A stretch of 64,000 bases of DNA from Pseudovibrio brasiliensis (GCF_018282095.1 NZ_CP074126.1:3928341-3992340), one strand, 5' to 3'. Shown: positions 9,515 to 17,675, counted from the stretch's first letter. Numbers and translations: made by a program. The notes: generated by a model not told the origin, from the letters alone.

Positions 9515-9527
9515 TGTTTGAAAAACA
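9515..9527. promoter_or_regulatory. Candidate LysR-type operator (T-N11-A palindrome)
   Basis: TGTTT-GAA-AAACA is a perfect 5-bp inverted repeat with the T-N11-A spacing that LysR family regulators recognise. It lies midway in the 108-bp gap between the divergent SnoaL-like gene and the LysR gene, as expected for autoregulated control of both. The assignment is by pattern and position only. Confidence 0.5.
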
Positions 9528-9567
9528 GACTATTCTGGAAATCACTATTCACATTTGGAGAACAGTA

Positions 9568-10473
9568 ATGCTCTCGGCCCTTCCGCTCTCATTCGTCACC
9601 ATTGTCGAAACCGGCTCCATCACCCGGGCATCGGAGGAGCTGAACATCGCCAAGTCGGCTGTCAGCCAGAATCTGAAGCGACTAGAAGAGCAGCTGGATG
9701 TGAAACTCGCCATCCGCACCACACGCCATCTGTCACTGACACCAGCAGGAGAGCGATACTACCAACGCTGTAAGGAGATTCTGGCTCTCTCCCAACAGGC
9801 AGAAACGGAGATGGAAAGCTTCGGGGCCACACCATCCGGCCCGCTCACCATCACAGCCCCGCACGCACTCATCGCACCTGTTATCGCGCCAGCACTTGCC
9901 AGCGTGACGCAAAAGTTCCCCGCACTACAGCCTTCTGTGATTGCGGAGGACAAGCGGCTGAACCTGATCTCAGAAGGCATCGATGTGGCTATCAGCGTTG
10001 GCCAGTTGCCCGACAGCACCCTTCAGGCCCGCCGCATTGGCACACTACACGATATTCTGTGTGCTTCACCGGATCTGCTGGCGAAAGTACCAAAGGCAGA
10101 TTATCCAATCTATTGGGAATGGATGCAGTCTCTACCCTACATCGCCCATACAAGAGAGCCAGCAGTGGTCAAACACCAGCTGCCCACCCAGCAGAATGGT
10201 AACCCTGTTGAACTCGGCTTCCGCTCCACAGTCAAAGCCAACACCATTGAGGCCATCGCAGCCTTTGCACGCAATGGCCTCGGCATCGCACTGCTGCCGG
10301 ATATCAGCATCGCGCAGGATCTCAAGGCCGGCAACCTGATGCCACTTGCAGGTCTGGCAGATCCGGTACCAACCCCAATCTATGCGGTGCACACCTACGA
10401 CAACTTGCCACCCAAGTCCGTGCAGGAAACCATCAGCGCAGTCCAAAAGGCACTCACAAGCGCCCTGCTCTAA
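9568..10473 (+). CDS. LysR family transcriptional regulator
   Basis: The start at 9568 has GGAGA six bases upstream and gives the canonical LysR N-terminus (LSFVTIVETGSITRASEEL, then NIAKSAVSQNLKRLEEQL); the product is 301 aa. The winged helix-turn-helix occupies about residues 1-60, and the remainder is a periplasmic-binding-protein-like sensor domain, with PSGPLTITAPHALI at its start. It most resembles the subgroup that controls neighbouring oxidoreductase-like or detoxification genes. It is divergent from the SnoaL-VOC operon, its likely target. The inducer is unknown. Confidence 0.93.
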   Translation: MLSALPLSFVTIVETGSITRASEELNIAKSAVSQNLKRLEEQLDVKLAIRTTRHLSLTPAGERYYQRCKEILALSQQAETEMESFGATPSGPLTITAPHALIAPVIAPALASVTQKFPALQPSVIAEDKRLNLISEGIDVAISVGQLPDSTLQARRIGTLHDILCASPDLLAKVPKADYPIYWEWMQSLPYIAHTREPAVVKHQLPTQQNGNPVELGFRSTVKANTIEAIAAFARNGLGIALLPDISIAQDLKAGNLMPLAGLADPVPTPIYAVHTYDNLPPKSVQETISAVQKALTSALL

Positions 10474-10518
10474 GCTCTCGGGCAACCGGAGAACCAACAT
10501 ACATTGCTTCAAAGATCC

Positions 10519-10554
10519 GTGAGCTATGCTGATCAGCACAATCACGTAGCTCAC
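10519..10554. repeat. Nested inverted repeat upstream of the chaperone gene
   Basis: Two perfect 8-bp arms (GTGAGCTA at 10519-10526, TAGCTCAC at 10547-10554) enclose a perfect 12-bp palindrome, TGCTGATCAGCA, at 10527-10538. There is no T-run, so it is not a typical intrinsic terminator. It lies between the LysR gene and the putative type III chaperone gene, and could be an operator or an RNA structure. Confidence 0.55.
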
Positions 10555-10646
10555 CTCCCCCTATTGTTTTCGCAGGAACAACGCCGTGGACGGCGGCAAT
10601 CAATGCTCCTGAGCACGTATCCTCAGGAAAACATAGGGCGGAAACA

Positions 10647-11111
10647 ATGGTCAGTCACAACGAAGTCTCAAAGCTCATCACGGAAGTCAGCGATCTGCTC
10701 GTGGACGCGTCAACTTTTGCAGATCCAAACCGCGACAGCTGGCTCTTCCAGTTCACAACGGGCCTGGATGTAATCGCCACTCTCGAAGAAGACCGACACG
10801 CCCTCGCCATCAGCGCAGAACTAGCTCCTCTCCCGGAAGCTGATCCAGCCGAATTGCTGGCGTACCTTCTCAAGGTCAATCAGTCATGGGCTGGCACTGG
10901 AAGCCTGCGCTTTGCCATGCTGGCAGACACAGACAAAACCCTCACTCTGCTCTGGGACATCCCGGTCAATGGACTGGATCGCCGTGATCTCTTCACCGCC
11001 CTCACCGAGTTCGCCCAGCGCGCACAAGGCTGGAGTGAGCTTCTGAAATCCGGCCAGATCACCATGCAGGACCTGCCGACAGAACTGCCTGAAAACTCCC
11101 TGAAAGTCTGA
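10647..11111 (+). CDS. CesT/Tir family type III secretion chaperone
   Basis: The 154-aa acidic protein has the size and pattern of class I type III chaperones. An N-terminal helix (VSKLITEVSDLLVDA) is followed by alternating beta strands (SWLFQFTTGLDVIATLEED, HALAISAELAPLPEAD), a helix ELLAYLLKVNQSW, strands (SLRFAMLADTDKTLTLLWDI) and a final helix DRRDLFTALTEFAQRAQGW. Such chaperones dimerise and bind the N-terminal 50-100 residues of a cognate effector. The gene lies 22 bp upstream of the flavoprotein-like gene, the normal chaperone-effector arrangement. No type III apparatus gene is in the window. The family call is by pattern; partner specificity is inferred. Confidence 0.72.
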   Translation: MVSHNEVSKLITEVSDLLVDASTFADPNRDSWLFQFTTGLDVIATLEEDRHALAISAELAPLPEADPAELLAYLLKVNQSWAGTGSLRFAMLADTDKTLTLLWDIPVNGLDRRDLFTALTEFAQRAQGWSELLKSGQITMQDLPTELPENSLKV

Positions 11112-11133
11112 TCCCCCACACAGAGAGCTCCCC

Positions 11134-13110
11134 ATGACCATCACAGACACCACATCCACTGCACCAGTCATCACGCCAGCCAGCATTCCTTCTCAGGCAG
11201 AGACGACAGGCACACAAGCATCCTCCACCACCAATCCGGCTTTGCAGGCACACCAGCAAAAAACCGCTGAAACCCAAAGCGCGGTGAAAGACCAACTCGC
11301 GACCACTCAAGGCAACTCCGGTGCGGACAAAGCTCTGTACGACCTAATCTGTGTAGGCCGAGGAACATCCGCTGCTGCTTACCTCACCAGCCTCAAGCGC
11401 TGTGATTGCTCCATCGTGGCCGACAGCGCCAACCAGCAAAACGTACTGGTCGTGGGCAAGGATGATCCATGGGCAGGCGCGCGCGGTTACGAGAAAGGCC
11501 ACTACACCCAGTGCATCAACCAGGCACAGCAGCTGGTGAACCCGGGCGATGATCCGATCGCTTCCTCCTGCCTTGATCCGGTAGACCGCAAAGCATGGTC
11601 CGAACTCAACGCCCAGCGTATCAATCAGGTGTCCGGCGGCAACATCCTTGATGCGGAAGTGCGCCAGATCAGCCGCGACAGCGAAACCGGCCTTTACAAA
11701 GTCAAAACTGATGCAGACAGCGAGCCGCTGCTGGCCAAAAAGGTGGTCCTTGCGACAGGTGCAGGCATTGAGCGCTCGGACTACGAATACCACCACGTAC
11801 CGCAGGAAGTCTCTGACTTCAGAAAGTCAGGTCACCCGAATGCGGCCAACTGTCTGGATCTGGACCAGTTCCAGCGCTTTGAAGCAGGCACCCGTGACCT
11901 GACCGGAAAAGTTGTCGCCGTCATGGGGCCGAATGCGGGCACCGATGCGATCATGGAACTGGCAACCCGCGGCGTTGATAAAGAAAACATCTTCTGGATG
12001 ATGAAACCAAGCCAGAAGCCGGGCGTTGCCCTCACATGGGACGTGCGTTCCGTTGGCATCGACTCCACCTTCACCGCACCGGAAGCTGGCAAGGACCGCT
12101 CAGATGGTGGCACCGTGTTCCGCTATCAGAACATCAACAGCGTCTCCGCAGGTGAAAACCGTCCGCTGACCATCAGTACCGATGGCGGCAACTTCGAGGC
12201 TGACTTCCTCGTCTACGCCGTCGGCCAGCGCGGCGGTGGCACCAGCAGAGCGGAAGTGGTCGATGGTGCGGCCAAGCAAGTACCTATTCTGGAAAAAGAA
12301 CTGGCCTCCCAGCTGCAGCCTGTCTACGACGTCAACCAGCGCTTCAGTGATCTGTCCTCCGGCGGCGCATGGCAGCACGTGGTTGGTCTGGAAGTCGCTG
12401 GCACCACGAAAACAGAAGGTCTGGAAGTGGTAGGTGCAGCCGCCATGCAGTCCAGCCGCGGCGTGCAGCACAACTACCTCGATGCCGACTTCTCCCTGCA
12501 ACTGGGCAATGTTCTGGAAAACACGCCACAGTTCCGTGAGCTGGCAACCCAGCACTTCCCGGCCCTGCTGGACAACAAACCCTTCGAGCAATTGCTGAAG
12601 CCAAACTCCGGCCTGCAACAACCGGGCGACTATGACGGCCAGAAAGCCGCTTTGCTGTTCGCACTCAAAGCCAATGACGCCAACCAGTCTTTAAGCGACG
12701 TCAACGAGCTGCTGCACACCTTCGACCTGCGCACCAAGGCAGCAAACGATCTGACCGCAGGTGCAAAACCGGTCCGCGTGTCTGAACTGTTGGCACAGGG
12801 CCTGAGCCGCACACAGCCAGCAACCGTGGCAGACCCGCGTCTGATCGGCGGTGCCCAGCTGAACATTGCAGCGCAGACCGAGAGCTTCAAACCACAGCAG
12901 ATCACCACACCGGGCGGTATCAACTTCAACGAAGACCAGCAGACCATCGCGCTCTACGTTGCACAGAACTACCCGGACATCCCGGCAGACAAAGCCAACG
13001 ACTTTGTCGCCCAGGTGATCGCCCAGCGCACCGATGGCAACCACCTGCGTGGCTTCACTCCGGAAGAACGCGCAGACTTCGAGGCCCAGCTGCAGGCCCT
13101 CTCAGCCTGA
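11134..13110 (+). CDS. Candidate type III effector with FAD/NAD(P)-binding oxidoreductase-like domain
   Basis: The product is 658 aa. Residues 1-60 are low-complexity, rich in Ser/Thr/Ala/Gln and without a signal peptide, as in type III secretion leaders. Residues 68-430 look like a two-dinucleotide-fold flavoprotein: a beta-strand with a Gly motif (LICVGRGTSAAAYL, 71-84), KVVLATGAG (203-211), a second fold VVAVMGPNAGTDAIMEL (260-276), then LVYAVGQRGGG and GLEVVGAAAMQSS. The C-terminal 170 residues are mostly helical and unrecognised. I do not recognise the full-length protein. It directly follows a CesT-type chaperone gene, so translocation into a host cell is the leading inference. Alternatively it is a cytoplasmic oxidoreductase. 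Confidence 0.75.
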   Translation: MTITDTTSTAPVITPASIPSQAETTGTQASSTTNPALQAHQQKTAETQSAVKDQLATTQGNSGADKALYDLICVGRGTSAAAYLTSLKRCDCSIVADSANQQNVLVVGKDDPWAGARGYEKGHYTQCINQAQQLVNPGDDPIASSCLDPVDRKAWSELNAQRINQVSGGNILDAEVRQISRDSETGLYKVKTDADSEPLLAKKVVLATGAGIERSDYEYHHVPQEVSDFRKSGHPNAANCLDLDQFQRFEAGTRDLTGKVVAVMGPNAGTDAIMELATRGVDKENIFWMMKPSQKPGVALTWDVRSVGIDSTFTAPEAGKDRSDGGTVFRYQNINSVSAGENRPLTISTDGGNFEADFLVYAVGQRGGGTSRAEVVDGAAKQVPILEKELASQLQPVYDVNQRFSDLSSGGAWQHVVGLEVAGTTKTEGLEVVGAAAMQSSRGVQHNYLDADFSLQLGNVLENTPQFRELATQHFPALLDNKPFEQLLKPNSGLQQPGDYDGQKAALLFALKANDANQSLSDVNELLHTFDLRTKAANDLTAGAKPVRVSELLAQGLSRTQPATVADPRLIGGAQLNIAAQTESFKPQQITTPGGINFNEDQQTIALYVAQNYPDIPADKANDFVAQVIAQRTDGNHLRGFTPEERADFEAQLQALSA

Positions 13111-13119
13111 CCTGATTAC

Positions 13120-13153
13120 GGATCAACTTCGGACAAACAACCGAAGTTGATCC
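13120..13153 (+). terminator. Perfect 13-bp hairpin after the flavoprotein gene
   Basis: GGATCAACTTCGG at 13120-13132 and its exact complement at 13141-13153 enclose an 8-nt loop, nine bases after the stop codon. There is no following T-run, so it may be a Rho-assisted terminator, a 3'-end stabiliser or a processing site. It separates the chaperone-flavoprotein pair from the cupin-like gene. Confidence 0.6.
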
Positions 13154-13276
13154 TGCCGCTGCCTGCCTCATAGAGCACCACGCAGCCAGTCCAGCTCTCA
13201 ATTGAACCAGAATACTCAGCAGCGCCTAACCCGCTACTGAGCTGATTTATTGTGCATTTTTCAGGAGGGAACCTAG

Positions 13277-14272
13277 ATGCCAGTAACATCCGCAACATCG
13301 ACACCTCAGGTGCCGGAAAGCCTTCATACAACCACAACAGCGCCAGCAACTGCAAAGGCAGATGCCAAGCTTCCTACTTACAGCGAAAGGCATCTCAACA
13401 ACCTTGGCATCAACGTCAAGTTCAACACTGACCTTACAAATCAAAAGTCAGAAAACGCCTTAAAGGCGGTCTCGATACACCGCGTGGTCAACAACGAAGT
13501 CGCTGTAACAACGAATGCGCTTCACAACATTGTACCTCCCGGCAGCGACGTGGTTATCACGCGCACCGCGCCCCATATTTCTCCGGCCTCTCCCTCTCAA
13601 ACAACCGAAGGAACCCATCGCAGTGTAGCGAAATCCGATGTCACATTATCCAGCATCCCGCAGAGTGCCTTTTCTGTTATCGACGGAACTTGGCATGATG
13701 CCCATACGATTAACATTGTGGCCCCCGGCAATGTATTTGGTGCCTCAGGTTGCCTTTCCTGCTCGGAGGTTCTGCTCGAAATCCCGATGGTCACAGAGCT
13801 GTCGCCAGCCTTTGAGGATGTAACCCGCGCATTCGGCGTAAAAGTTTTCGGTGAAGGTGAGACTGTCCCGGTCAAGTTCGACAAATGTGATCTGAACGTC
13901 GTCGAATACAAAATCACGCCCGCAAACCATCAATACTCCTTGCAGGAGGCCAATGGCTTCTTCGTAGAAAGACATGAGTTCCCTCATATCTTTATGCCGT
14001 CTTCAGATCAGGACGAGATCATCATTACTGTCGGCAAGCAGGTCGCAGAAAACCAGTTCGCTATGGCAAACATCAAGGTCCCGGAGGGCAAAGCCATCAT
14101 GCTGCCAGGGGACACGATCCACACGGACAGCCTGTCACGCGGCAACATCGTTATCATGCTCACCGAATGTGTGGGCGCAGATACTGTCTTAATGCATGAC
14201 AAAGACAGTCAGCCGATCACGCTACGAGTGGACAGCTCAGAACGCATCGGCCTCGCCGAATGGCACGTTTAG
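13277..14272 (+). CDS. Unknown protein with cupin-like C-terminus; second candidate effector
   Basis: This 331-aa protein has a strong ribosome-binding site (AGGAGGGA). Residues 1-30 are Ser/Thr/Pro/Ala-rich without hydrophobic character. The first twelve residues (MPVTSATSTPQV) resemble those of the preceding flavoprotein (MTITDTTSTAPV). The middle has a GCLSCSEVLLEIP segment with a CxxC pair at residues 159-162. The C-terminal 120 residues read as alternating strands with MLPGDTIHTD (275-284), resembling a cupin barrel turn, but a complete metal-binding motif is not evident. I do not recognise the family. Position and N-terminus suggest it is secreted with the flavoprotein; this is inference. 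Confidence 0.68.
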   Translation: MPVTSATSTPQVPESLHTTTTAPATAKADAKLPTYSERHLNNLGINVKFNTDLTNQKSENALKAVSIHRVVNNEVAVTTNALHNIVPPGSDVVITRTAPHISPASPSQTTEGTHRSVAKSDVTLSSIPQSAFSVIDGTWHDAHTINIVAPGNVFGASGCLSCSEVLLEIPMVTELSPAFEDVTRAFGVKVFGEGETVPVKFDKCDLNVVEYKITPANHQYSLQEANGFFVERHEFPHIFMPSSDQDEIIITVGKQVAENQFAMANIKVPEGKAIMLPGDTIHTDSLSRGNIVIMLTECVGADTVLMHDKDSQPITLRVDSSERIGLAEWHV

Positions 14273-14288
14273 CCAAGCCGTACTCCCA

Positions 14289-14320
14289 GCCACTTGAAAA
14301 ACCAATGCTTTTCAAGTGGC
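14289..14320. terminator. Bidirectional intrinsic terminator
   Basis: GCCACTTGAAAA and its perfect complement TTTTCAAGTGGC flank an 8-nt loop. The stem has A/T runs facing the loop rather than a free T-tract. It lies in the 61-bp gap between the convergent cupin-like gene and the hydroxyproline epimerase gene, and may stop transcription from both sides. Confidence 0.7.
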
Positions 14321-14333
14321 CTACTCAACTGCC

Positions 14334-15380
14334 CTACCCTTCGTAACTGCCTTTATCCGGAAAGTGCTTCACACCATCAGCAGCCAGTTGAAAGCCGGTC
14401 ATGTAGGGGTCGCGGTCATCGAGGAAGAGAGTGTTGTAACCGGTCTTGCGGGCCCAGCCTTCAATGGTTGGGATGATGCCGTCATGCCCACCCACGTTTG
14501 CCGCTTCCTTCACACCGCCAACGAACACAGAACCGATGATGGATTCATGGCGCATGGTATCGCCAACCTTCAACTCACCCTTGGCGTAAAGGTGTGCAAG
14601 GCGGGCGGAGGTACCAGTCCCACATGGGCTGCGGTCCAGAGCCTTATCGCCATAAAACACCGCATTGCGTCGATCAGCAGCATCAGAGGTTGGCTTGCCA
14701 GTCCACTGAATATGGCTGATACCGTGAATACGCTCGTCCTCTGCATGGGTCACAGAGTACTTCTCATTCAACGCAGCACGCAGACGCGGGCTCCAGTCCA
14801 GCAGTTGTGAGACACCTACATTCTCAAGACCCGGGAAGTTCTCTTGTTCCTCGACAATGGCGTAGAAGTTGCCGCCATAGGCCACGTCTACGCTGATCTC
14901 CCCCACACTCGGCAGATCAACGGTCATGCCCGTCTCTGCCAGATAGCTCGGCACGTTAGTTAGGCGAACACTCTCGACGTACCCGTCCTTCTCAAAATAC
15001 TCAGCAACCACCAGGCCAGCTGGCGTATCCAGATACACCTTTCCCGGTTCACGAGGCTCAATCAGCCCTTCTTCCAGCGCCATGGTGATAGTGCCGATGG
15101 TGCCGTGCCCGCACATGGGCAAACAGCCGGATGTCTCGATAAACAGCACCGCCACATCACAGTCAGGCCGTGTCGGAGGAAAAAGCATGGAGCCGGACAT
15201 CATGTCATGCCCGCGCGGCTCAAACATCAGACCCGTACGGATCCAGTCATAGCGTTTGAGAAAGTCCGCCCGCCGCTCCAGCATATCATTGCCGCGCAAG
15301 GCTGGTGCTCCGCCCGCAACCAGTCGCACAGGGTTGCCGCAGGTATGCCCATCAACACAGAAAAAACTCTTGGAGACCAA
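14334..15380 (-). CDS. 4-hydroxyproline 2-epimerase (proline racemase family)
   Basis: The product is 348 aa, starting at TTG 15380 with a strong GAGGGGAGGGG ribosome-binding site. The N-terminus FFCVDGHTCGNPVRLVAGG is typical of hydroxyproline epimerases. Both catalytic cysteines are present: C90 in PMCGHGTIG and C253 in SPCGTGTSAR. This dual Cys pair defines racemase/epimerase activity; dehydratases of this family have a Thr at the second position. It should convert trans-4-hydroxy-L-proline to cis-4-hydroxy-D-proline in the cytoplasm. It is the last gene of a three-gene operon with the matching dehydrogenase and deaminase, which supports hydroxyproline over proline as substrate. Confidence 0.9.
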   Translation of the reverse strand: MVSKSFFCVDGHTCGNPVRLVAGGAPALRGNDMLERRADFLKRYDWIRTGLMFEPRGHDMMSGSMLFPPTRPDCDVAVLFIETSGCLPMCGHGTIGTITMALEEGLIEPREPGKVYLDTPAGLVVAEYFEKDGYVESVRLTNVPSYLAETGMTVDLPSVGEISVDVAYGGNFYAIVEEQENFPGLENVGVSQLLDWSPRLRAALNEKYSVTHAEDERIHGISHIQWTGKPTSDAADRRNAVFYGDKALDRSPCGTGTSARLAHLYAKGELKVGDTMRHESIIGSVFVGGVKEAANVGGHDGIIPTIEGWARKTGYNTLFLDDRDPYMTGFQLAADGVKHFPDKGSYEG

Positions 15381-15465
15381 GATCCCCTCCCCTCATTCCA
15401 TGGCATCTCAGCACGATGCCAACGGTCAACCGATGGAGCCCTCTAATCTCCCCGGAAGGACCAGT

Positions 15466-16701
15466 TTAAAATCGTTGAGCACTGTAAAGTGTGCAATCTA
15501 TTTTTGGTGTTTCACCGCAAATCAGGTCACTGACCAGTTCAGCCGTAATTGCTGCCTGTGTAAGGCCATGATGACCATGTCCAAACGCATAGGTTACGCG
15601 TTCGCTGTGTTTTGAATGTCCGATAACCGGCAGAGTATCCGGCATGGAAGGCCGATGCCCCATCCAGCGGATGCCATTGTCACGGTTCAATCCCGGAAGA
15701 AGACGAGACGCCTTTTCAGCCATCGCATCCGCACGTTTCCAGTTGGCATCCAGCTCAAGGCCGCCAAACTCAACCGCACCGCCAACGCGCAAACCGTGAG
15801 AAAGCTGCGTCACCGCAAAGCCAAGCCCCGGCACCATAACCGCGTGTTTCAGAGACACATTGGGGTCAGAGAACGTGGTGTTATAACCGCGCTCCGTCTC
15901 AAGCGGCACCTTGTCTCCCAACTGGGCCGCCAGTGTCTTGGACCACGCACCACAGGCAATCACCGCATGATCGCTGAGGATCTGCTCCTCACCCTCCAGA
16001 TGCAAAACGATATGATCCCCTTGCGGCTGAATATGAGAAACCGAGGACTTGAGGATCTTACCACCGTTGCGCTCAAAAGCCTCTGCAAGGCTCAGGCACA
16101 AAGCATGCGGATCATCAACACTCATCCATCCCGGCACCAGTGCCCCGCCCACAACACTACCGGCAAAATCAGGCTCCAATTCGCGGATCTCATCTCCATT
16201 GAGTTCCTGAACTTCGATGCCGTGATCCCGTTGCTTCTGCCACTCGCCACGAACGCCCTCAATCTGGCTCTGCTCGGTGTAAACCTCAAGGCACCCCTTC
16301 ATGAACACATGGTGCCGTGTGCCAGAAGACTGCCACAGCCGCTCCCACGCCGGAAGAGATGCTTTGTTGATCGCAGCTTTACCAAGAACGCTGTGTTTCA
16401 GTTTGTCAGGAAAAGATGCCCGCGAGAACCGCAGCATCCAGGGCAGAATTTTGAGAGCATAAGCAGGGCGCACAGAAAGTGGCCCCAGCGGATCAAGCAA
16501 CCAGCCGGGTATCTTGCGCCAAATGCCTTTGGACGCCAAAGGGGCAACATCGGTCCATGCAATGCCAGCCGCGTTTCCACGGCTGGCCATTTCACCCGGA
16601 CCATTGCGGTCAATCAGAGCAACCTTATGGCCTTCTTGCTGAAGGCGCAGGGCTGTTGCCAATCCAACAACCCCGGCTCCGATTACATGGATGTGTCGCA
16701 T
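15466..16701 (-). CDS. FAD-dependent D-amino acid (cis-4-hydroxy-D-proline) dehydrogenase
   Basis: This 411-aa protein opens with a dinucleotide-binding motif (HVIGAGVVGLATALRLQQEG) and a glutamate/aspartate-ended strand (VALIDRNGPGEMASRGNAAG). It belongs to the DadA/DAO family; the C-terminal segment with PVIGHS and AFGHGHHGLTQA closes the FAD site. It would oxidise cis-4-hydroxy-D-proline to pyrroline-4-hydroxy-2-carboxylate. The start overlaps the end of the upstream deaminase gene by 19 bases, indicating translational coupling. The substrate is assigned from the operon; the family also includes general D-amino acid dehydrogenases. Confidence 0.85.
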   Translation of the reverse strand: MRHIHVIGAGVVGLATALRLQQEGHKVALIDRNGPGEMASRGNAAGIAWTDVAPLASKGIWRKIPGWLLDPLGPLSVRPAYALKILPWMLRFSRASFPDKLKHSVLGKAAINKASLPAWERLWQSSGTRHHVFMKGCLEVYTEQSQIEGVRGEWQKQRDHGIEVQELNGDEIRELEPDFAGSVVGGALVPGWMSVDDPHALCLSLAEAFERNGGKILKSSVSHIQPQGDHIVLHLEGEEQILSDHAVIACGAWSKTLAAQLGDKVPLETERGYNTTFSDPNVSLKHAVMVPGLGFAVTQLSHGLRVGGAVEFGGLELDANWKRADAMAEKASRLLPGLNRDNGIRWMGHRPSMPDTLPVIGHSKHSERVTYAFGHGHHGLTQAAITAELVSDLICGETPKIDCTLYSAQRF

Positions 16702-17600
16702 AGCTCTTTAAGCTCCGGCAGTTCCGGGCGGCATGCAACTGCATCTTCCACCACCTTGATGACACGCGCGCGCTCCGCACCGGACAATGCCAGACGAGGT
16801 GCACGAACACGGTCATTAGAGCCGATAGCAACCATCTCTGCCAACTTGATATTTTGGACTAGATTGGTGGACACATCCAGATCAAGAAGCGGACGGAACC
16901 AGCGGTAAATCTCAAGCGCTTCCTGATAGCGGCCAGCCTTAGTCAATTGGTAGATCGCAACAGTTTCACGCGGGAACGCCACAACAAGGCCAGCAACCCA
17001 GCCATCAACGCCCATCATCAGGCTCTCAAGCGCAAGGTTGTCCACGCCAGTCAGCACCTTGAAACGGTCACCAAAACGGTTGATCACTTCAGTCGCGCGG
17101 CGAATGTCGTCTGTGGATTCTTTCATCGCAACGATGAGCGGCTCATCTGCCAGCTCAGCAAACATGTCCAGAGTAACATCAACGCCGTAAGCAACCGGGT
17201 TGTTGTACACCATCACCGGAATGCCACCAGCTTTCGCAACAGCTTTGATGTGAGCCACAGTTTCATGCGGTGCAGAGCGGTATGGAACGCCCGGCAGAAC
17301 CATCAGGCCATTTGCACCAGCTGCTGCCGCGTCTGCAGCTGCTTTTTCTGCGCGGCGGGTGGAGCTTTCACACACAGTCATGATGACGTGCTTGGAACCA
17401 CATACCTTCTTGGCAAGCTTGAGAATGTCGATCTTCTCTTCTGGCTCCAGCGCCATCGCTTCACCAAGAGAACCGCATACGATAATGCCGTCGCAGCCTG
17501 CATCCATCTGCAGCTGGAAGCAACGCTCCATCTCTGCAAAATCAAGCTCATCATTCTCTGTAAATTTTGTTGTGACAGCCGGGTAAACACCAGTCCACAT
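16683..17600 (-). CDS. Pyrroline-4-hydroxy-2-carboxylate deaminase (DHDPS family)
   Basis: The product is 305 aa from ATG 17600, with AGGTGAGG upstream; a GTG at 17615 is within that site. The TIM-barrel lyase family is shown by CGSLGEAMAL near residue 42, the tyrosine in VMVYNNPVAYG (132) and the Schiff-base lysine in VAMKEST (K160). In this operon the expected reaction is deamination and dehydration of the hydroxyproline-derived pyrroline to 2-oxoglutarate semialdehyde. The next enzyme, the semialdehyde dehydrogenase, is not in the window. It is the first gene of the operon, under a region with palindromic elements. Confidence 0.85.
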   Translation of the reverse strand: MWTGVYPAVTTKFTENDELDFAEMERCFQLQMDAGCDGIIVCGSLGEAMALEPEEKIDILKLAKKVCGSKHVIMTVCESSTRRAEKAAADAAAAGANGLMVLPGVPYRSAPHETVAHIKAVAKAGGIPVMVYNNPVAYGVDVTLDMFAELADEPLIVAMKESTDDIRRATEVINRFGDRFKVLTGVDNLALESLMMGVDGWVAGLVVAFPRETVAIYQLTKAGRYQEALEIYRWFRPLLDLDVSTNLVQNIKLAEMVAIGSNDRVRAPRLALSGAERARVIKVVEDAVACRPELPELKELCDTSM

Positions 17601-17614
17601 TTTGATTATCCTCA

Positions 17615-17675
17615 CCTGTGATATATTACAGGCAATATGACCCCCAAACCCTCAAAGGTCAATACTGTGATATAT
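17615..17675. promoter_or_regulatory. Candidate operators of the hydroxyproline operon
   Basis: CCTGTGATATATTACAGG (17615-17632) is an 18-bp palindrome with one mismatch. CTGTGATATAT recurs at 17665-17675 on the same strand, and TCACAG appears again near 17698. AT-centred TGT...ACA palindromes suit GntR family repressors, which often control hydroxyproline genes. No GntR gene lies in the window, so the regulator is unknown. Confidence 0.5.

Noticed and set aside
15616-16908. A 430-codon plus-strand frame opposite the hydroxyproline genes
   Set aside because: It spans the antisense of two real overlapping genes and has low-complexity basic composition; not a gene.
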